Positions 12,201 to 19,299 of a stretch of 22,129 nt of DNA are shown in pieces (positions within the stretch are counted from its first letter, which is position 1; every line of letters begins with the position of its first letter). A program made the translations under genes and the position numbers. Below the pieces are notes generated by a model. The model was not told the origin of the DNA and made no database searches. It saw only the letters and a program-made list of their open reading frames with translations. The stretch is from a virus. The stretch spans positions 1 to 22,129 of the IMG/VR virus record IMGVR_UViG_3300034198_019889, one strand, 5' to 3'.

Positions 12201-13775
12201 ATGATGCCACTAACGCTCCACGATCACCAGCAAGAGCTTGAGGCCAGCATTCGAGCTGCCCTTGCCAAACACAAGCGAGTTTGCGGCGTTCTTCCCACGG
12301 GGGGAGGTAAATCCGTAGTCCTCTCCTCTATCACCCTACAGGCCGCCAAGAAAGGCCGCCGTGTCTGGATTCTTGCCCATCGTCGCAAGCTCATTTCCCA
12401 GCTTAGTGCAACTGTTGCAAGTCAAGGAGTAGATCATGGCGTTATTCAATCAAAAGCACAGGTAACAGAACACGCCATCCAGGTAGGCAGTGTTGATACT
12501 GTTGCACGGCGACTCGAAAAGCTATTGCCACCCGATTTGATCATTGTTGACGAAGCGCATCATTTATGCGCAGGAAATAAATGGGGCAAAGTTATTGACT
12601 ATTTTCCAAATGCTTTTTTAATAGGTTTTACTGCTACTCCTTGCCGACTAGATGGTCGCGGGCTTGGTTGTGGGCATGGTGGATATTTTCAAGACATAGT
12701 TCTTGGGAAAGATGCAGAATGGCTTACCGAAAATAAATACCTAGCCGAAGCCACTGTCTATTCATGGCCAACGATCGCTAGCGCAAGCATAAAACAACGA
12801 GCCGGTGACTTTGCGCCCAAAGCAGCGGCTGCGGCGGTTGATAAGCCAGCAATTATGGGTGACATTGTTCAAGGATACAAAAAACATCTTGCAGGTAAAA
12901 CTGCAATAGCGAATTGTTGCACTGTTAGGCACGCTGAAAATGTAGCAACTGCGTTTAATAATGCAGGTATTGCAGCAGCGGCTATTACCAAAAAAACTCC
13001 TAAAGACGAACAAGATCGTTTGTTTTCTTGTCTATCCACGGGGGAACTAAAAATACTTTGTCAATGTGAGTTAATTAGCGAAGGTGTTGACATTCCTTCA
13101 GTCAGTGGTGCCCTAATGCTAAGGCCAACAAAATCAGTGACATTATGGTTGCAGCAATTAGGCCGACCGCTTCGCCGCAAAATTGATGGCAGTAGAGCCA
13201 TTATTCTTGATTTTGTTGGTAACGCAAGAAACCCGGAATTAGGGCTACCAACTGATAAGCGAGAGTGGAGCCTTGAAGGCAAAAAAAAGCGAACTAGCGA
13301 TGTGCCGGGCATTAAAGTTTGTAAAAATTGCTATGCCGCTAACAAAGCAACGGCAAAAACGTGTAGTGAATGTGGCAATGAGTTTGAAAGCCAGCCCAGT
13401 AAAGATCCAGACGTAATTGAAGGCGAATTAGTTGCTATGCAGCCCAAGCGACTGCGTCCAGGGGATCCGGTATCATGGGCCAATCAAAGCGGCGTATTTT
13501 ATGTCGCAAGTGATCCAAAACTTGACCCAACTTACGTCCGCTTGGCCGTCACAAGATCAAAAGCAATAAATGCACACAAAGGCATTGGTTTAACCAAGGA
13601 TGCCCCATACGCTGCGCACCTAGAATCGTTGCAACCGTACACAGGCCCCATTAAGCGCCCATCCTCAGGAGCCCAAACACTGGAAGATCTCCAGGTAATT
13701 GAAAAAGAAAAAGGCTATAAACCGGGCTGGGCTAATCACGTCTACCGTTCACGTATGGCCAAAGGAAGGGGTTGA
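12201..13775 (+). CDS. DEAH-box superfamily 2 helicase
   Basis: A protein of about 524 residues if started at ATG 12201 (12204 is equally possible). Motif I is LPTGGGKS, motif Ia-like ILAHRRKL, motif II VDEAHHL, motif III GFTATP, and motif VI-type QQLGRPLRR, so both RecA-like lobes are present. A four-cysteine zinc ribbon follows (VCKNCYAANK, then TCSECGNEFE), then a basic tail ending in YRSRMAKGRG. Phage helicases of this layout act in replication restart, recombination or DNA repair; some are annotated as UvsW- or RadD-like. Its stop overlaps the methyltransferase start as TGATG. Confidence 0.88.
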   Translation: MMPLTLHDHQQELEASIRAALAKHKRVCGVLPTGGGKSVVLSSITLQAAKKGRRVWILAHRRKLISQLSATVASQGVDHGVIQSKAQVTEHAIQVGSVDTVARRLEKLLPPDLIIVDEAHHLCAGNKWGKVIDYFPNAFLIGFTATPCRLDGRGLGCGHGGYFQDIVLGKDAEWLTENKYLAEATVYSWPTIASASIKQRAGDFAPKAAAAAVDKPAIMGDIVQGYKKHLAGKTAIANCCTVRHAENVATAFNNAGIAAAAITKKTPKDEQDRLFSCLSTGELKILCQCELISEGVDIPSVSGALMLRPTKSVTLWLQQLGRPLRRKIDGSRAIILDFVGNARNPELGLPTDKREWSLEGKKKRTSDVPGIKVCKNCYAANKATAKTCSECGNEFESQPSKDPDVIEGELVAMQPKRLRPGDPVSWANQSGVFYVASDPKLDPTYVRLAVTRSKAINAHKGIGLTKDAPYAAHLESLQPYTGPIKRPSSGAQTLEDLQVIEKEKGYKPGWANHVYRSRMAKGRG

Positions 13776-14905
13776 TGCAGTTATTCCTTGGCGACTGCTT
13801 AAAGAAATTAAAAGAGTTACCCGATTGCAGCGTGGATGCGGTGGTCTGTGACCCGCCCTATGGCTTGTCTTTTATGGGCAAGAAATGGGATTACGACGTG
13901 CCCACGGTTGAGGTATGGGTTGAATGTTTGCGAGTGCTGAAGCCTGGGGGGCATTTACTGGCATTTGCTGGCACGCAAACACAACATCGAATGGCGGTAC
14001 GAATCGAGGATGCTGGGTTTGAAATTCGCGATATGATTGCATGGGTGTATGGATCAGGATTTCCGAAATCGCTGGACGTGAGCAAGGCGATTGATAAGGC
14101 GGCCGGGGCTAAGCGGGATGTTGTGGGAGTCAATGAGAACAGCCGCCCATCCAAGCGGAAGGGAGGGGCAGGCTTTGATGCAACCGTTGGATCGGAGGTC
14201 CTTGGCGACATGCTCATCACCGCCCCCGCCACGCCTGAGGCCCAGCAATGGGACGGATTTGGCACAGCGCTAAAACCCTCCTTGGAACCGATTACGATGG
14301 CCCGCAAGCCGCTAGAGGGCACCGTAGCTGCAAACGTGCTGGCGCATGGCACGGGGGGAATCAATGTGGATGGGTGCAGGGTCGGAACCGAAGAGCGCTA
14401 CAACCCAGCCGCTGGAAATAAGGCTAACGGCAACAGCTTGAACATGAGTAAAATTGGAATGCCGCAAGATGCCGAAGGCCAAAATGCCTTGGGCCGATGG
14501 CCTAGCAATTTAATCCACGATGGCAGCGACGAGGTGGTGGAATTATTCCCGCAAACGGTCGGCAAGACCGGCTCCGCCGCCCGCTTTTTCTACACCACCA
14601 AGGTCAGCAAGTCCGAGCGCGGCCAGGGCAGCAATCATCCTACAGTAAAGCCAATTGCTTTAATGCGCTATTTGTGCCGCCTTGTCACTCCACCCGGAGG
14701 CACCGTACTTGATCCTTACATGGGTTCAGGGACTACCGGCAAGGCCGCGTTGCTGGAAGGCTTTGATTTTATTGGCATTGAGCGAGAGCCAAATTATTTT
14801 GCAATTGCCGAGGCTAGAGTCAACAATAGCCCCATTCCCTTGAACGAAGACGAATCTACTGCAGAGCGGGGGCTGTCGCAGGGCAGCATTTTTGATTTAA
14901 TATGA
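13775..14905 (+). CDS. DNA adenine/cytosine-N4 methyltransferase, phage type
   Basis: ATG at 13775 overlaps the helicase TGA. The protein of 376 residues has catalytic motif IV CDPPYGLSFMG near residue 25 and the AdoMet motif I LDPYMGSGTTG near the C-terminus, so the order is that of the beta class of amino-methyltransferases. The middle carries the phage-typical phrases GGINVDGCRVGTE, RWPSNLIHDGS and SAARFFYTTK, then HPTVKP. It likely methylates A-N6 or C-N4 to protect phage DNA from host restriction or to mark it. The target is not predictable from sequence here. No partner nuclease is adjacent, so it is probably an orphan. The middle part is GC-rich relative to the ends. Confidence 0.88.
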   Translation: MQLFLGDCLKKLKELPDCSVDAVVCDPPYGLSFMGKKWDYDVPTVEVWVECLRVLKPGGHLLAFAGTQTQHRMAVRIEDAGFEIRDMIAWVYGSGFPKSLDVSKAIDKAAGAKRDVVGVNENSRPSKRKGGAGFDATVGSEVLGDMLITAPATPEAQQWDGFGTALKPSLEPITMARKPLEGTVAANVLAHGTGGINVDGCRVGTEERYNPAAGNKANGNSLNMSKIGMPQDAEGQNALGRWPSNLIHDGSDEVVELFPQTVGKTGSAARFFYTTKVSKSERGQGSNHPTVKPIALMRYLCRLVTPPGGTVLDPYMGSGTTGKAALLEGFDFIGIEREPNYFAIAEARVNNSPIPLNEDESTAERGLSQGSIFDLI

Positions 14906-15249
14906 CGCAATCTATAGCTTGGTCACGCCCCTATGTAGCCCAAAGAATGGATGATAGCGCTCCATTACTAGCCAAGCGTTTTCAATTGCTATTATATTTC
15001 AACTCTAGCAAGCTTTTAGGTAAAGTTATTTCTTACGGGACAGATAGGGACATAATCGAAGGAGCTATTGGATCTGAGCTTAGCAACCTATGGAGCCTAA
15101 AAGAATATGCTAAAATGACACTAACTAGAGCGAGAAACTTTGCCTCAACAGACAGAATAATTGTTTTGATTGAAAACCAAAAAGAATTGGCAAAAGTCGA
15201 ACCACACCTAGGGTTTGTGGTTGAGCAATTTATCAATACGCTAGACTAG
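14902..15249 (+). CDS. Hypothetical protein (115 aa), last gene of the operon
   Basis: Starts at an ATGA overlap with the methyltransferase. The product is mostly helical, with LLLYFNSSKLLGKVI, then SNLWSLKEYAKMTLTRARNF, and a C-terminal LGFVVEQFINTL. No known family. It closes the long overlapping operon; the next 50 bases are noncoding and carry the promoter of the following unit. No rho-independent terminator is visible directly after it. Confidence 0.58.
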   Translation: MTQSIAWSRPYVAQRMDDSAPLLAKRFQLLLYFNSSKLLGKVISYGTDRDIIEGAIGSELSNLWSLKEYAKMTLTRARNFASTDRIIVLIENQKELAKVEPHLGFVVEQFINTLD

Positions 15250-15296
15250 CTCAAACGCGACAGGTCCCACCAAAGCGATTTATTTGCGGAAATACC

Positions 15297-15305
15297 TGCT
15301 ATAAT
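15297..15305 (+). promoter_or_regulatory. Extended -10 promoter of the stand-alone unit
   Basis: TGCTATAAT is a perfect extended -10. The -35 region (around 15277) is poor (GATTTA), as is usual for extended -10 promoters. The expected start near 15312 gives an almost leaderless message if ATG 15316 is used, or a 34-base leader if ATG 15346 is used. Confidence 0.65.
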
Positions 15306-15315
15306 AAGCACGGCA

Positions 15316-15516
15316 ATGCAGCCCGCATTTCCCTCGGTCCCTAAAATGGACTTTTCCTTTTACAGATTCATTGTTTCAATGGATCTCAAACTCCACCGCA
15401 TTTCAGAGAGCATGTCCGTACTTTCCGACCGCCTGATTGCCGTTCTTGATTTTTTCAAGACTGGCGAAGCCAACCTTAAGCAGGAGCTGGCATCTGTTAA
15501 AGAAAAATTGCTGTAG
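15316..15516 (+). CDS. Coiled-coil protein, 5' part before a -1 frameshift
   Basis: A 66-codon frame from ATG 15316 (ATG 15346, MDFSFYRFIVSMDLKL, is a plausible alternative start) to TAG at 15514-15516. The segment HRISESMSVLSDRLIAVLDF and the following LKQELASVKEKL have heptad-like leucine spacing. Coding character does not end at the TAG: it continues in the -1 frame (see 15501-15701), so this is probably the N-terminal part of one protein of about 120-130 residues. It is transcribed from its own promoter and ends in a strong terminator, so it looks like a moron-type insertion between operons. Proteins of this kind in cyanophages are uncharacterised; a structural or scaffolding role is possible but unproven. 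Confidence 0.6.
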   Translation: MQPAFPSVPKMDFSFYRFIVSMDLKLHRISESMSVLSDRLIAVLDFFKTGEANLKQELASVKEKLL

Positions 15517-15701
15517 CCCTTGGCAATGATGCAGCCGACGCTGAAACAGTTGCAGCGGCAAAGGCTGACGCCGAACTTGCAAAAACTCAGGCCGCTGATG
15601 CCGTTGCCAAGGCCGAGGGGCTTCAGGCGATGGTTGACAAAGATGCCAGCGAGGACGCAATTATCGCCGCTGCCCTTGAAAACTCTGGCGCTCCTGTCTA
15701 A
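15501..15701 (+). pseudogene. -1 frame continuation of the coiled-coil gene
   Basis: From 15501 to the TAA at 15699-15701 the frame shifted by -1 encodes IAVALGNDAADAETVAAAKA followed by further Ala/Asp/Glu/Lys repeats (ADAELAKTQAADAVAKAEG), ending ALENSGAPV. It has no start codon of its own near 15501. The composition and repeat pattern follow naturally from the upstream KEK helix. The switch must occur between 15501 and 15514, where an A5 run (15503-15507) lies. It may be an indel, an assembly error in a homopolymer, or programmed -1 slippage. The heptamer is not a textbook slippery site. Confidence 0.6.
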
Positions 15702-15727
15702 AATTCAAAGGTCATGGGTTTACTCCC

Positions 15728-15760
15728 AAGCCCAGAGAGGTGATAGTCTCTGGGCTTTTT
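15728..15760 (+). terminator. Strong rho-independent terminator
   Basis: AAGCCCAGAGA (15728-15738) pairs perfectly with TCTCTGGGCTT (15747-15757) around an 8-base loop, followed by T's to 15760. It lies 26 bases after the frame-shifted stop at 15701. It separates the stand-alone unit from the recombination operon. Confidence 0.92.
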
Positions 15761-15769
15761 ATGCGTAAC

Positions 15770-15775
15770 TATAAT
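15770..15775 (+). promoter_or_regulatory. -10 element (TATAAT) for the recombination operon
   Basis: A perfect TATAAT nine bases after the terminator T-run and 20 bases before the TTG of the VRR-NUC gene. No -35 match is seen at 16-18 bases, and no TGn extension. Its place, right after a terminator and before a long gene run, is the main support. Confidence 0.5.
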
Positions 15776-15795
15776 ACATTATTCGCCAAATCAGC

Positions 15796-16146
15796 TTGCC
15801 AGAGTCAGAGGCCGCAATTCAAGCAAAAATTCAACTCTCGCTGTCAACTGGTAATACAAGATTGTTTCGCAATAATTGTGGGCAATGTAATATAGATGGA
15901 CGTGTAATTCGCTATGGCGTCGGCAGCCCCGGAGCATCCGACCTGATTGGCATACATACTGTAACAGTAACACCAGAAATGGTTGGTCAAAAAATTGGGG
16001 TTTTTACAGCTATTGAGGTAAAGCGCCCCAAGAATAGCAAGACTGGTGACAATCAGGCCAAGTTCTTGGCTCAAATTGAGGCCATGGGAGGCATAGCGGG
16101 TCGCGCTCGATCCGTGTCCGAGGCCCGGTCCCTGCTGATCCCTTGA
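15796..16146 (+). CDS. VRR-NUC domain nuclease
   Basis: A 116-residue protein with a TTG start at 15796 (no ATG or GTG in the open frame upstream). The VRR-NUC pattern is clear: an N-terminal helix with EAAIQAKIQLSLS, then YGVGSPGASDLIG (the catalytic Asp), then FTAIEVKRP (Glu and Lys of the PD-(D/E)xK core), and a C-terminal QAKFLAQIEAMGGIAGRARS. Stand-alone VRR-NUC enzymes are structure-specific nucleases or Holliday-junction resolvases in phages. Here it heads an operon of recombination genes, so a junction-resolving or flap-cutting role is likely. It ends three bases before the next gene start. Confidence 0.83.
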   Translation: MPESEAAIQAKIQLSLSTGNTRLFRNNCGQCNIDGRVIRYGVGSPGASDLIGIHTVTVTPEMVGQKIGVFTAIEVKRPKNSKTGDNQAKFLAQIEAMGGIAGRARSVSEARSLLIP

Positions 16147-16149
16147 CGC

Positions 16150-16986
16150 TTGCGTGTGCGTGTGCGATCATTAAAGGGCCATCGCGCATTTGCCTTGAAA
16201 ATTTCGGATTATCACAAGCATCCAGCATGGTCGCCGTCAGCGCTTAAGTGCGCATATACCGGAACCATGTCAGCATTCAACTATAGATATGGGCCCGAAG
16301 CTAAACCCTACAAGGCTAGCGAAGATATGAACATAGGTAGCCTTGTGGACTGCCTTTTAACTCCACCGTACAGTATTGACGAAATGTTTGCGGTTTGCGA
16401 TAACCTTGATAAACGAACAAAAGAAGGAAAAGCAAATGCTAAGGCGATTGAAGCCAGCGGTCTTATTGCGATCAAAAATCAAATGCTTAGCCAGGGAATG
16501 GAAATAAGGGATACTCTTGAGACTGACCCAGACATTGGCCCAATTTTGGCCCAAAAAGACGAGCAAGGTAGTCAGGTTCCGCATTTTTTCAATGATGCCT
16601 ACGGTCGCCCTTGTCGCTGCCTTCCGGACATAATAACAAAAGACGGATGCGTTTATGATCTCAAAAAAACAAAATCAGCCGTACCTCGTCGTTTTTACTG
16701 GCAAGCAATTGACCTTGGCTATGACCTGCAAATGGCTCATATCGCCTTGGGTTTTGAGGATAAATATGGTCATCCTCCGAATCAAGTTGGAATTATTTGC
16801 TTTGAGTGGGAACCTCCGTATGACCGTTCATTGTTAATCTTTGATGAGACGGATATAGCGTTGGGACTCTCAAAACGCGAGGAAGCTTTTACCAGGATCC
16901 TCGAATGCCAAGCTTCTGGTATCTGGCCCAGCCACGGCTGCCAGCCATTTCGCTATGCACGCCCAGACTTTCAAACCAACCCTTGA
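16150..16986 (+). CDS. PD-(D/E)xK exonuclease, RecE/DUF3799-like
   Basis: A 278-residue protein; TTG 16150 is given as start, and GTGs at 16156 and 16162 are equally possible. The opening matches the RecE/DUF3799 pattern: DYHKHPAWSPSALK, then NIGSLVDCLLTP (usually LGTAVHALLLEP). The core has RCLPDIITKDG and VYDLKKTKSA, supplying the Asp and Asp/Lys of the fold, followed by QAIDLGYDLQMAHIA, the usual helix with Gln. It should degrade one strand from a DNA end to give 3' single strands for annealing. A Sak4-like ATPase and an SSB follow directly, which makes a complete recombination module. A GTGTGC-type short repeat encodes RVRVR near its N-terminus. Confidence 0.78.
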   Translation: MRVRVRSLKGHRAFALKISDYHKHPAWSPSALKCAYTGTMSAFNYRYGPEAKPYKASEDMNIGSLVDCLLTPPYSIDEMFAVCDNLDKRTKEGKANAKAIEASGLIAIKNQMLSQGMEIRDTLETDPDIGPILAQKDEQGSQVPHFFNDAYGRPCRCLPDIITKDGCVYDLKKTKSAVPRRFYWQAIDLGYDLQMAHIALGFEDKYGHPPNQVGIICFEWEPPYDRSLLIFDETDIALGLSKREEAFTRILECQASGIWPSHGCQPFRYARPDFQTNP

Positions 16987-16996
16987 TTTTTGACAA

Positions 16997-18148
16997 ATGA
17001 CCTTTGAAATTAAAGTCGCAAAACGACTTGGCGCTAGACTCCTGATTCAGCTTTCCGGCGTCAGCGGATCTGGCAAGACCTATTCCGCCTTGCAATTGGC
17101 TTACGGTCTTGCCGGTGGTGACAGTACCAAGATCATAGGCATTGACACCGAAAACAGGAGAATGAGTCTTTACTCTGATTGCCTTCCAAACGCAGAGCCA
17201 TTTCGTGTTCTTGAATTTTTCTCTCCATTTTCACCCGCTCGATACATTGAAGCCATTAGTGCCGCTTGCAGTGCTGGCGCCGAGGTTATCGTCATTGATT
17301 CTGTTTCTCACGAATGGGAATCGGAGGGCGGTTGCGAATGGATCGCAAATAATTCAGTTGACCGTTACGGTGTTAAGTCAAAAGTAGCAGACTGGAAAAC
17401 TGCTAAACGCGAGCATAAACGTTTTATGACAAACATGCTTCAGTGTTCGGCGCATATTATTGCTTGCACGCGAGCAAGGGAAAAAACAGATTTTACAAAT
17501 CCTAAGGTGCCAGTATCATTGGGAGTGCAACCAATTCAAGAAAAAAACTTTAGCTTTGAAGCTACCGTTTCTTTGATGATGGAAGATGGCGGCAAAAGCC
17601 AAAGTGTCTTGAAATGTCCGGCTGAATTATTGACAGTCTTGGGTCGAGGCACTAATTATATTACTGCCACAGATGGTGCATTATTGCGACAATGGGTAGA
17701 TGGTGGCGACACAATTGATCAAGAGGTTGAAAGAAGTCGCGGCTTGCTTCTTAATGCAGCAGAGCAAGGCATGGAGGCCTTGAAAGCTACCGGGCAAAGC
17801 ATTGGCCCGTCTATCCGTGAGGCCCTTGGCAAGCCCTTTCTGGAGTCAGTAGCCGCCAGCGCAAAGGCCTTTGATGAAGCTCGTACCCGTCCTGGCGTTG
17901 CAACCGCTGCCGTTCCCGAGCCTTTGGTGCATGGCCAACCCAACGCCCACGCCAAAGAGGATCCCGAATTAACCCTTGCTGAGCGCCAAGTCCTTGGGAA
18001 AACTATCGCCTCCCTGCCGCAAGCTGCGAAAACACGCCTAATGGATGCTATCCTGGAAAGGTTCGACTTTACCACCATCAGCCAATTGAAGACTAGGGCC
18101 CATGCCAATTTTGTTGGCAACGCAAGTGGCTGGATGAGCAATGATTAA
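16997..18148 (+). CDS. RecA-fold ATPase, Sak4-like single-strand annealing protein
   Basis: A 383-residue protein with Walker A SGVSGSGKT (about 20-28), a Walker B AEVIVIDSVSHEWE (about 94-107), and a segment KREHKRFMTNMLQ with IIACTRAREK, typical of phage NTP-binding proteins of the Sak4 / AAA_24 group. These bind single-stranded DNA and promote annealing with an SSB partner. The N-terminal 230 residues hold the ATPase; the rest is a helical, more GC-rich C-terminal domain ending in a LKTRAHANFVGNASGW stretch. It follows the RecE-like gene after 10 bases and overlaps the small gene before ssb by 8 bases. Its position supports pairing with both. Confidence 0.8.
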   Translation: MTFEIKVAKRLGARLLIQLSGVSGSGKTYSALQLAYGLAGGDSTKIIGIDTENRRMSLYSDCLPNAEPFRVLEFFSPFSPARYIEAISAACSAGAEVIVIDSVSHEWESEGGCEWIANNSVDRYGVKSKVADWKTAKREHKRFMTNMLQCSAHIIACTRAREKTDFTNPKVPVSLGVQPIQEKNFSFEATVSLMMEDGGKSQSVLKCPAELLTVLGRGTNYITATDGALLRQWVDGGDTIDQEVERSRGLLLNAAEQGMEALKATGQSIGPSIREALGKPFLESVAASAKAFDEARTRPGVATAAVPEPLVHGQPNAHAKEDPELTLAERQVLGKTIASLPQAAKTRLMDAILERFDFTTISQLKTRAHANFVGNASGWMSND

Positions 18149-18332
18149 ACCTCGTCCCTTTAGGCGAACTGGCCCAAAGCTTGTTGCTGTAACAACGCAA
18201 ATGTTGCCAAAAGTAGCGGAATCCGTATTCAGGTATGCGGCAACTCGCCTTCCTGAGCCAATTTCCAGAAGTCGAGCCGTTCACGAATTACTTGAATCAC
18301 ACCCACTCTTGAAGATTGACTCCGATGAATAG
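18141..18332 (+). CDS. Small basic protein between Sak4-like and SSB genes (63 aa)
   Basis: ATG at 18141 overlaps the end of the Sak4-like gene; its TAG overlaps the SSB start. The N-terminus is basic (KPRPFRRTGPK). Two helices follow, LPKVAESVFRYAATRL and SRSRAVHELLESHPLL. The strand-helix-helix outline with SRSRAVHELL resembles RHH proteins, but the strand is weak. It may regulate or assist the recombination proteins. Family assignment is tentative. Confidence 0.5.
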   Translation: MIKPRPFRRTGPKLVAVTTQMLPKVAESVFRYAATRLPEPISRSRAVHELLESHPLLKIDSDE

Positions 18333-19047
18333 CATCACTTTGCTGGCTTGCGTTAAAACTCCGCCCGCACTGCAGGCAATTGGTGGCGAAAGGCAATTTG
18401 CCGTTTTTGCTGTAGAGATTGCCGCTTACAAAGATGGCGATCCTCCGATAGCTCTACAGGTTACAGCCTGGGGCGACCTAGCCGATGAGGCCATGCAGCG
18501 TATTCAAGTAAACACCTACTTGACTATCACGGGTCGGCTTCGCATTGAAAAAAACAAACAGCCACAATTGCAAATCTCAAAATTTTACCAAATAAGCATT
18601 CCTGTGGAATTGCCCGGCATTAACTCAGCGTCTCTTGTTGGCCGAGCTGGCCGCGACCCAGAAGTCCGTTATTTTGAGTCTGGTAGCATGGTCGCAAACT
18701 TGACCCTGGCAGTGAACCGCGCCAGCCGTGACGACGAGCCTGATTGGTTTCCCCTTGAGATTTGGGGGAAACAAGCTCAAGTTGCCGCCGACTATGTGCG
18801 TAAAGGTAGCCTACTGGGCATTACTGGTTCATTTAAGCTTGATTGCTGGACCGACCGTACCACGGGCGAACAGCGATCCAAGCCGCTAATCCGAGTAAAC
18901 CGACTTGACCTTTTGAGCGGTAAGCGCGATGGCGAAGGTGGAGGTAACTTTAATAGTGGCGCATCCAGCAAAGAAGAAGCGCCAATCTGGAATACGCCTG
19001 CGAATAATTACCGTCAGTCCGAGTCTTACGACGATATACCCTTTTGA
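18325..19047 (+). CDS. ssb: Single-stranded DNA-binding protein with two OB folds
   Basis: ATG at 18325 (240 residues); a TTG three codons earlier could also start it. The first OB fold (about 1-90) opens MNSITLLACVK and contains DPPIALQVTAWGDLA and YLTITGRLRIE, a pattern like the cyanobacterial Ycf41-type SSB. The second OB fold (about 95-205) is a standard bacterial SSB: ASLVGRAGRDPEVRYFESG, then DWFPLEIWGKQAQVAADYVR, KGSLLGITGSF. A low-complexity linker leads to the acidic tip DDIPF, the usual hook for partner proteins such as Sak4 or helicases. Two OB folds in one chain mean a dimer could act like the usual tetramer. Confidence 0.85.
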   Translation: MNSITLLACVKTPPALQAIGGERQFAVFAVEIAAYKDGDPPIALQVTAWGDLADEAMQRIQVNTYLTITGRLRIEKNKQPQLQISKFYQISIPVELPGINSASLVGRAGRDPEVRYFESGSMVANLTLAVNRASRDDEPDWFPLEIWGKQAQVAADYVRKGSLLGITGSFKLDCWTDRTTGEQRSKPLIRVNRLDLLSGKRDGEGGGNFNSGASSKEEAPIWNTPANNYRQSESYDDIPF

Positions 19048-19133
19048 TGGAAATTTTATCTATCTGGCTGCTTGTTTATTTTTTAATTATTGCTCCTTTA
19101 ACCTTTCTATGGGCCACAAAAAATGGCAAATGA
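19047..19133 (+). CDS. Tiny single-span membrane peptide (28 aa)
   Basis: ATG at 19047 overlaps the SSB TGA (TGATG). The product is almost entirely one hydrophobic helix (ILSIWLLVYFLIIAPLTFLW) with a short basic tail TKNGK. It overlaps the next small gene by 11 bases in another frame. Such peptides are common but rarely verified; translation is supported only by the coupling geometry. If real, it would sit in the inner membrane with its C-terminus in the cytoplasm. Confidence 0.4.
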   Translation: MEILSIWLLVYFLIIAPLTFLWATKNGK

Positions 19134-19299
19134 TCAAACCGCTTGTCAATTCCTAAGACAAATTCTTGACGCAGAAAAGCTTACTGATCTTTTTGACGCT
19201 CTAAATCGAGCAAGTCTGTGGCTTGATGCAAGCCAAGCAGACAAAAACCAAACTCCAACCGCAAGTCAACACTTTAACGGCGAGGTTCCGCTCGAATGA
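19123..19299 (+). CDS. Small hypothetical protein before the sigma gene (58 aa)
   Basis: ATG at 19123; its TGA (19297-19299) overlaps the sigma-factor ATG as ATGA. The product is a soluble, acidic, helical protein with CQFLRQILDAEKLTDLFDAL and a polar, Asn/Gln-rich tail. Its tight coupling upstream of a sigma factor is the position typical of an anti-sigma or sigma-binding partner, but nothing in the residues proves that. Confidence 0.5.
   Translation: MANDQTACQFLRQILDAEKLTDLFDALNRASLWLDASQADKNQTPTASQHFNGEVPLE

Noticed and set aside
14054-14364. Antisense open frames inside the methyltransferase gene
   Set aside because: They overlap well-conserved methyltransferase sequence in a GC-rich stretch and show no family features.
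8155-15249. Diversity-generating retroelement or retron
   Set aside because: No reverse transcriptase motif (such as YxDD with flanking RT blocks) occurs in any frame examined and no template/variable repeat pair was noticed.
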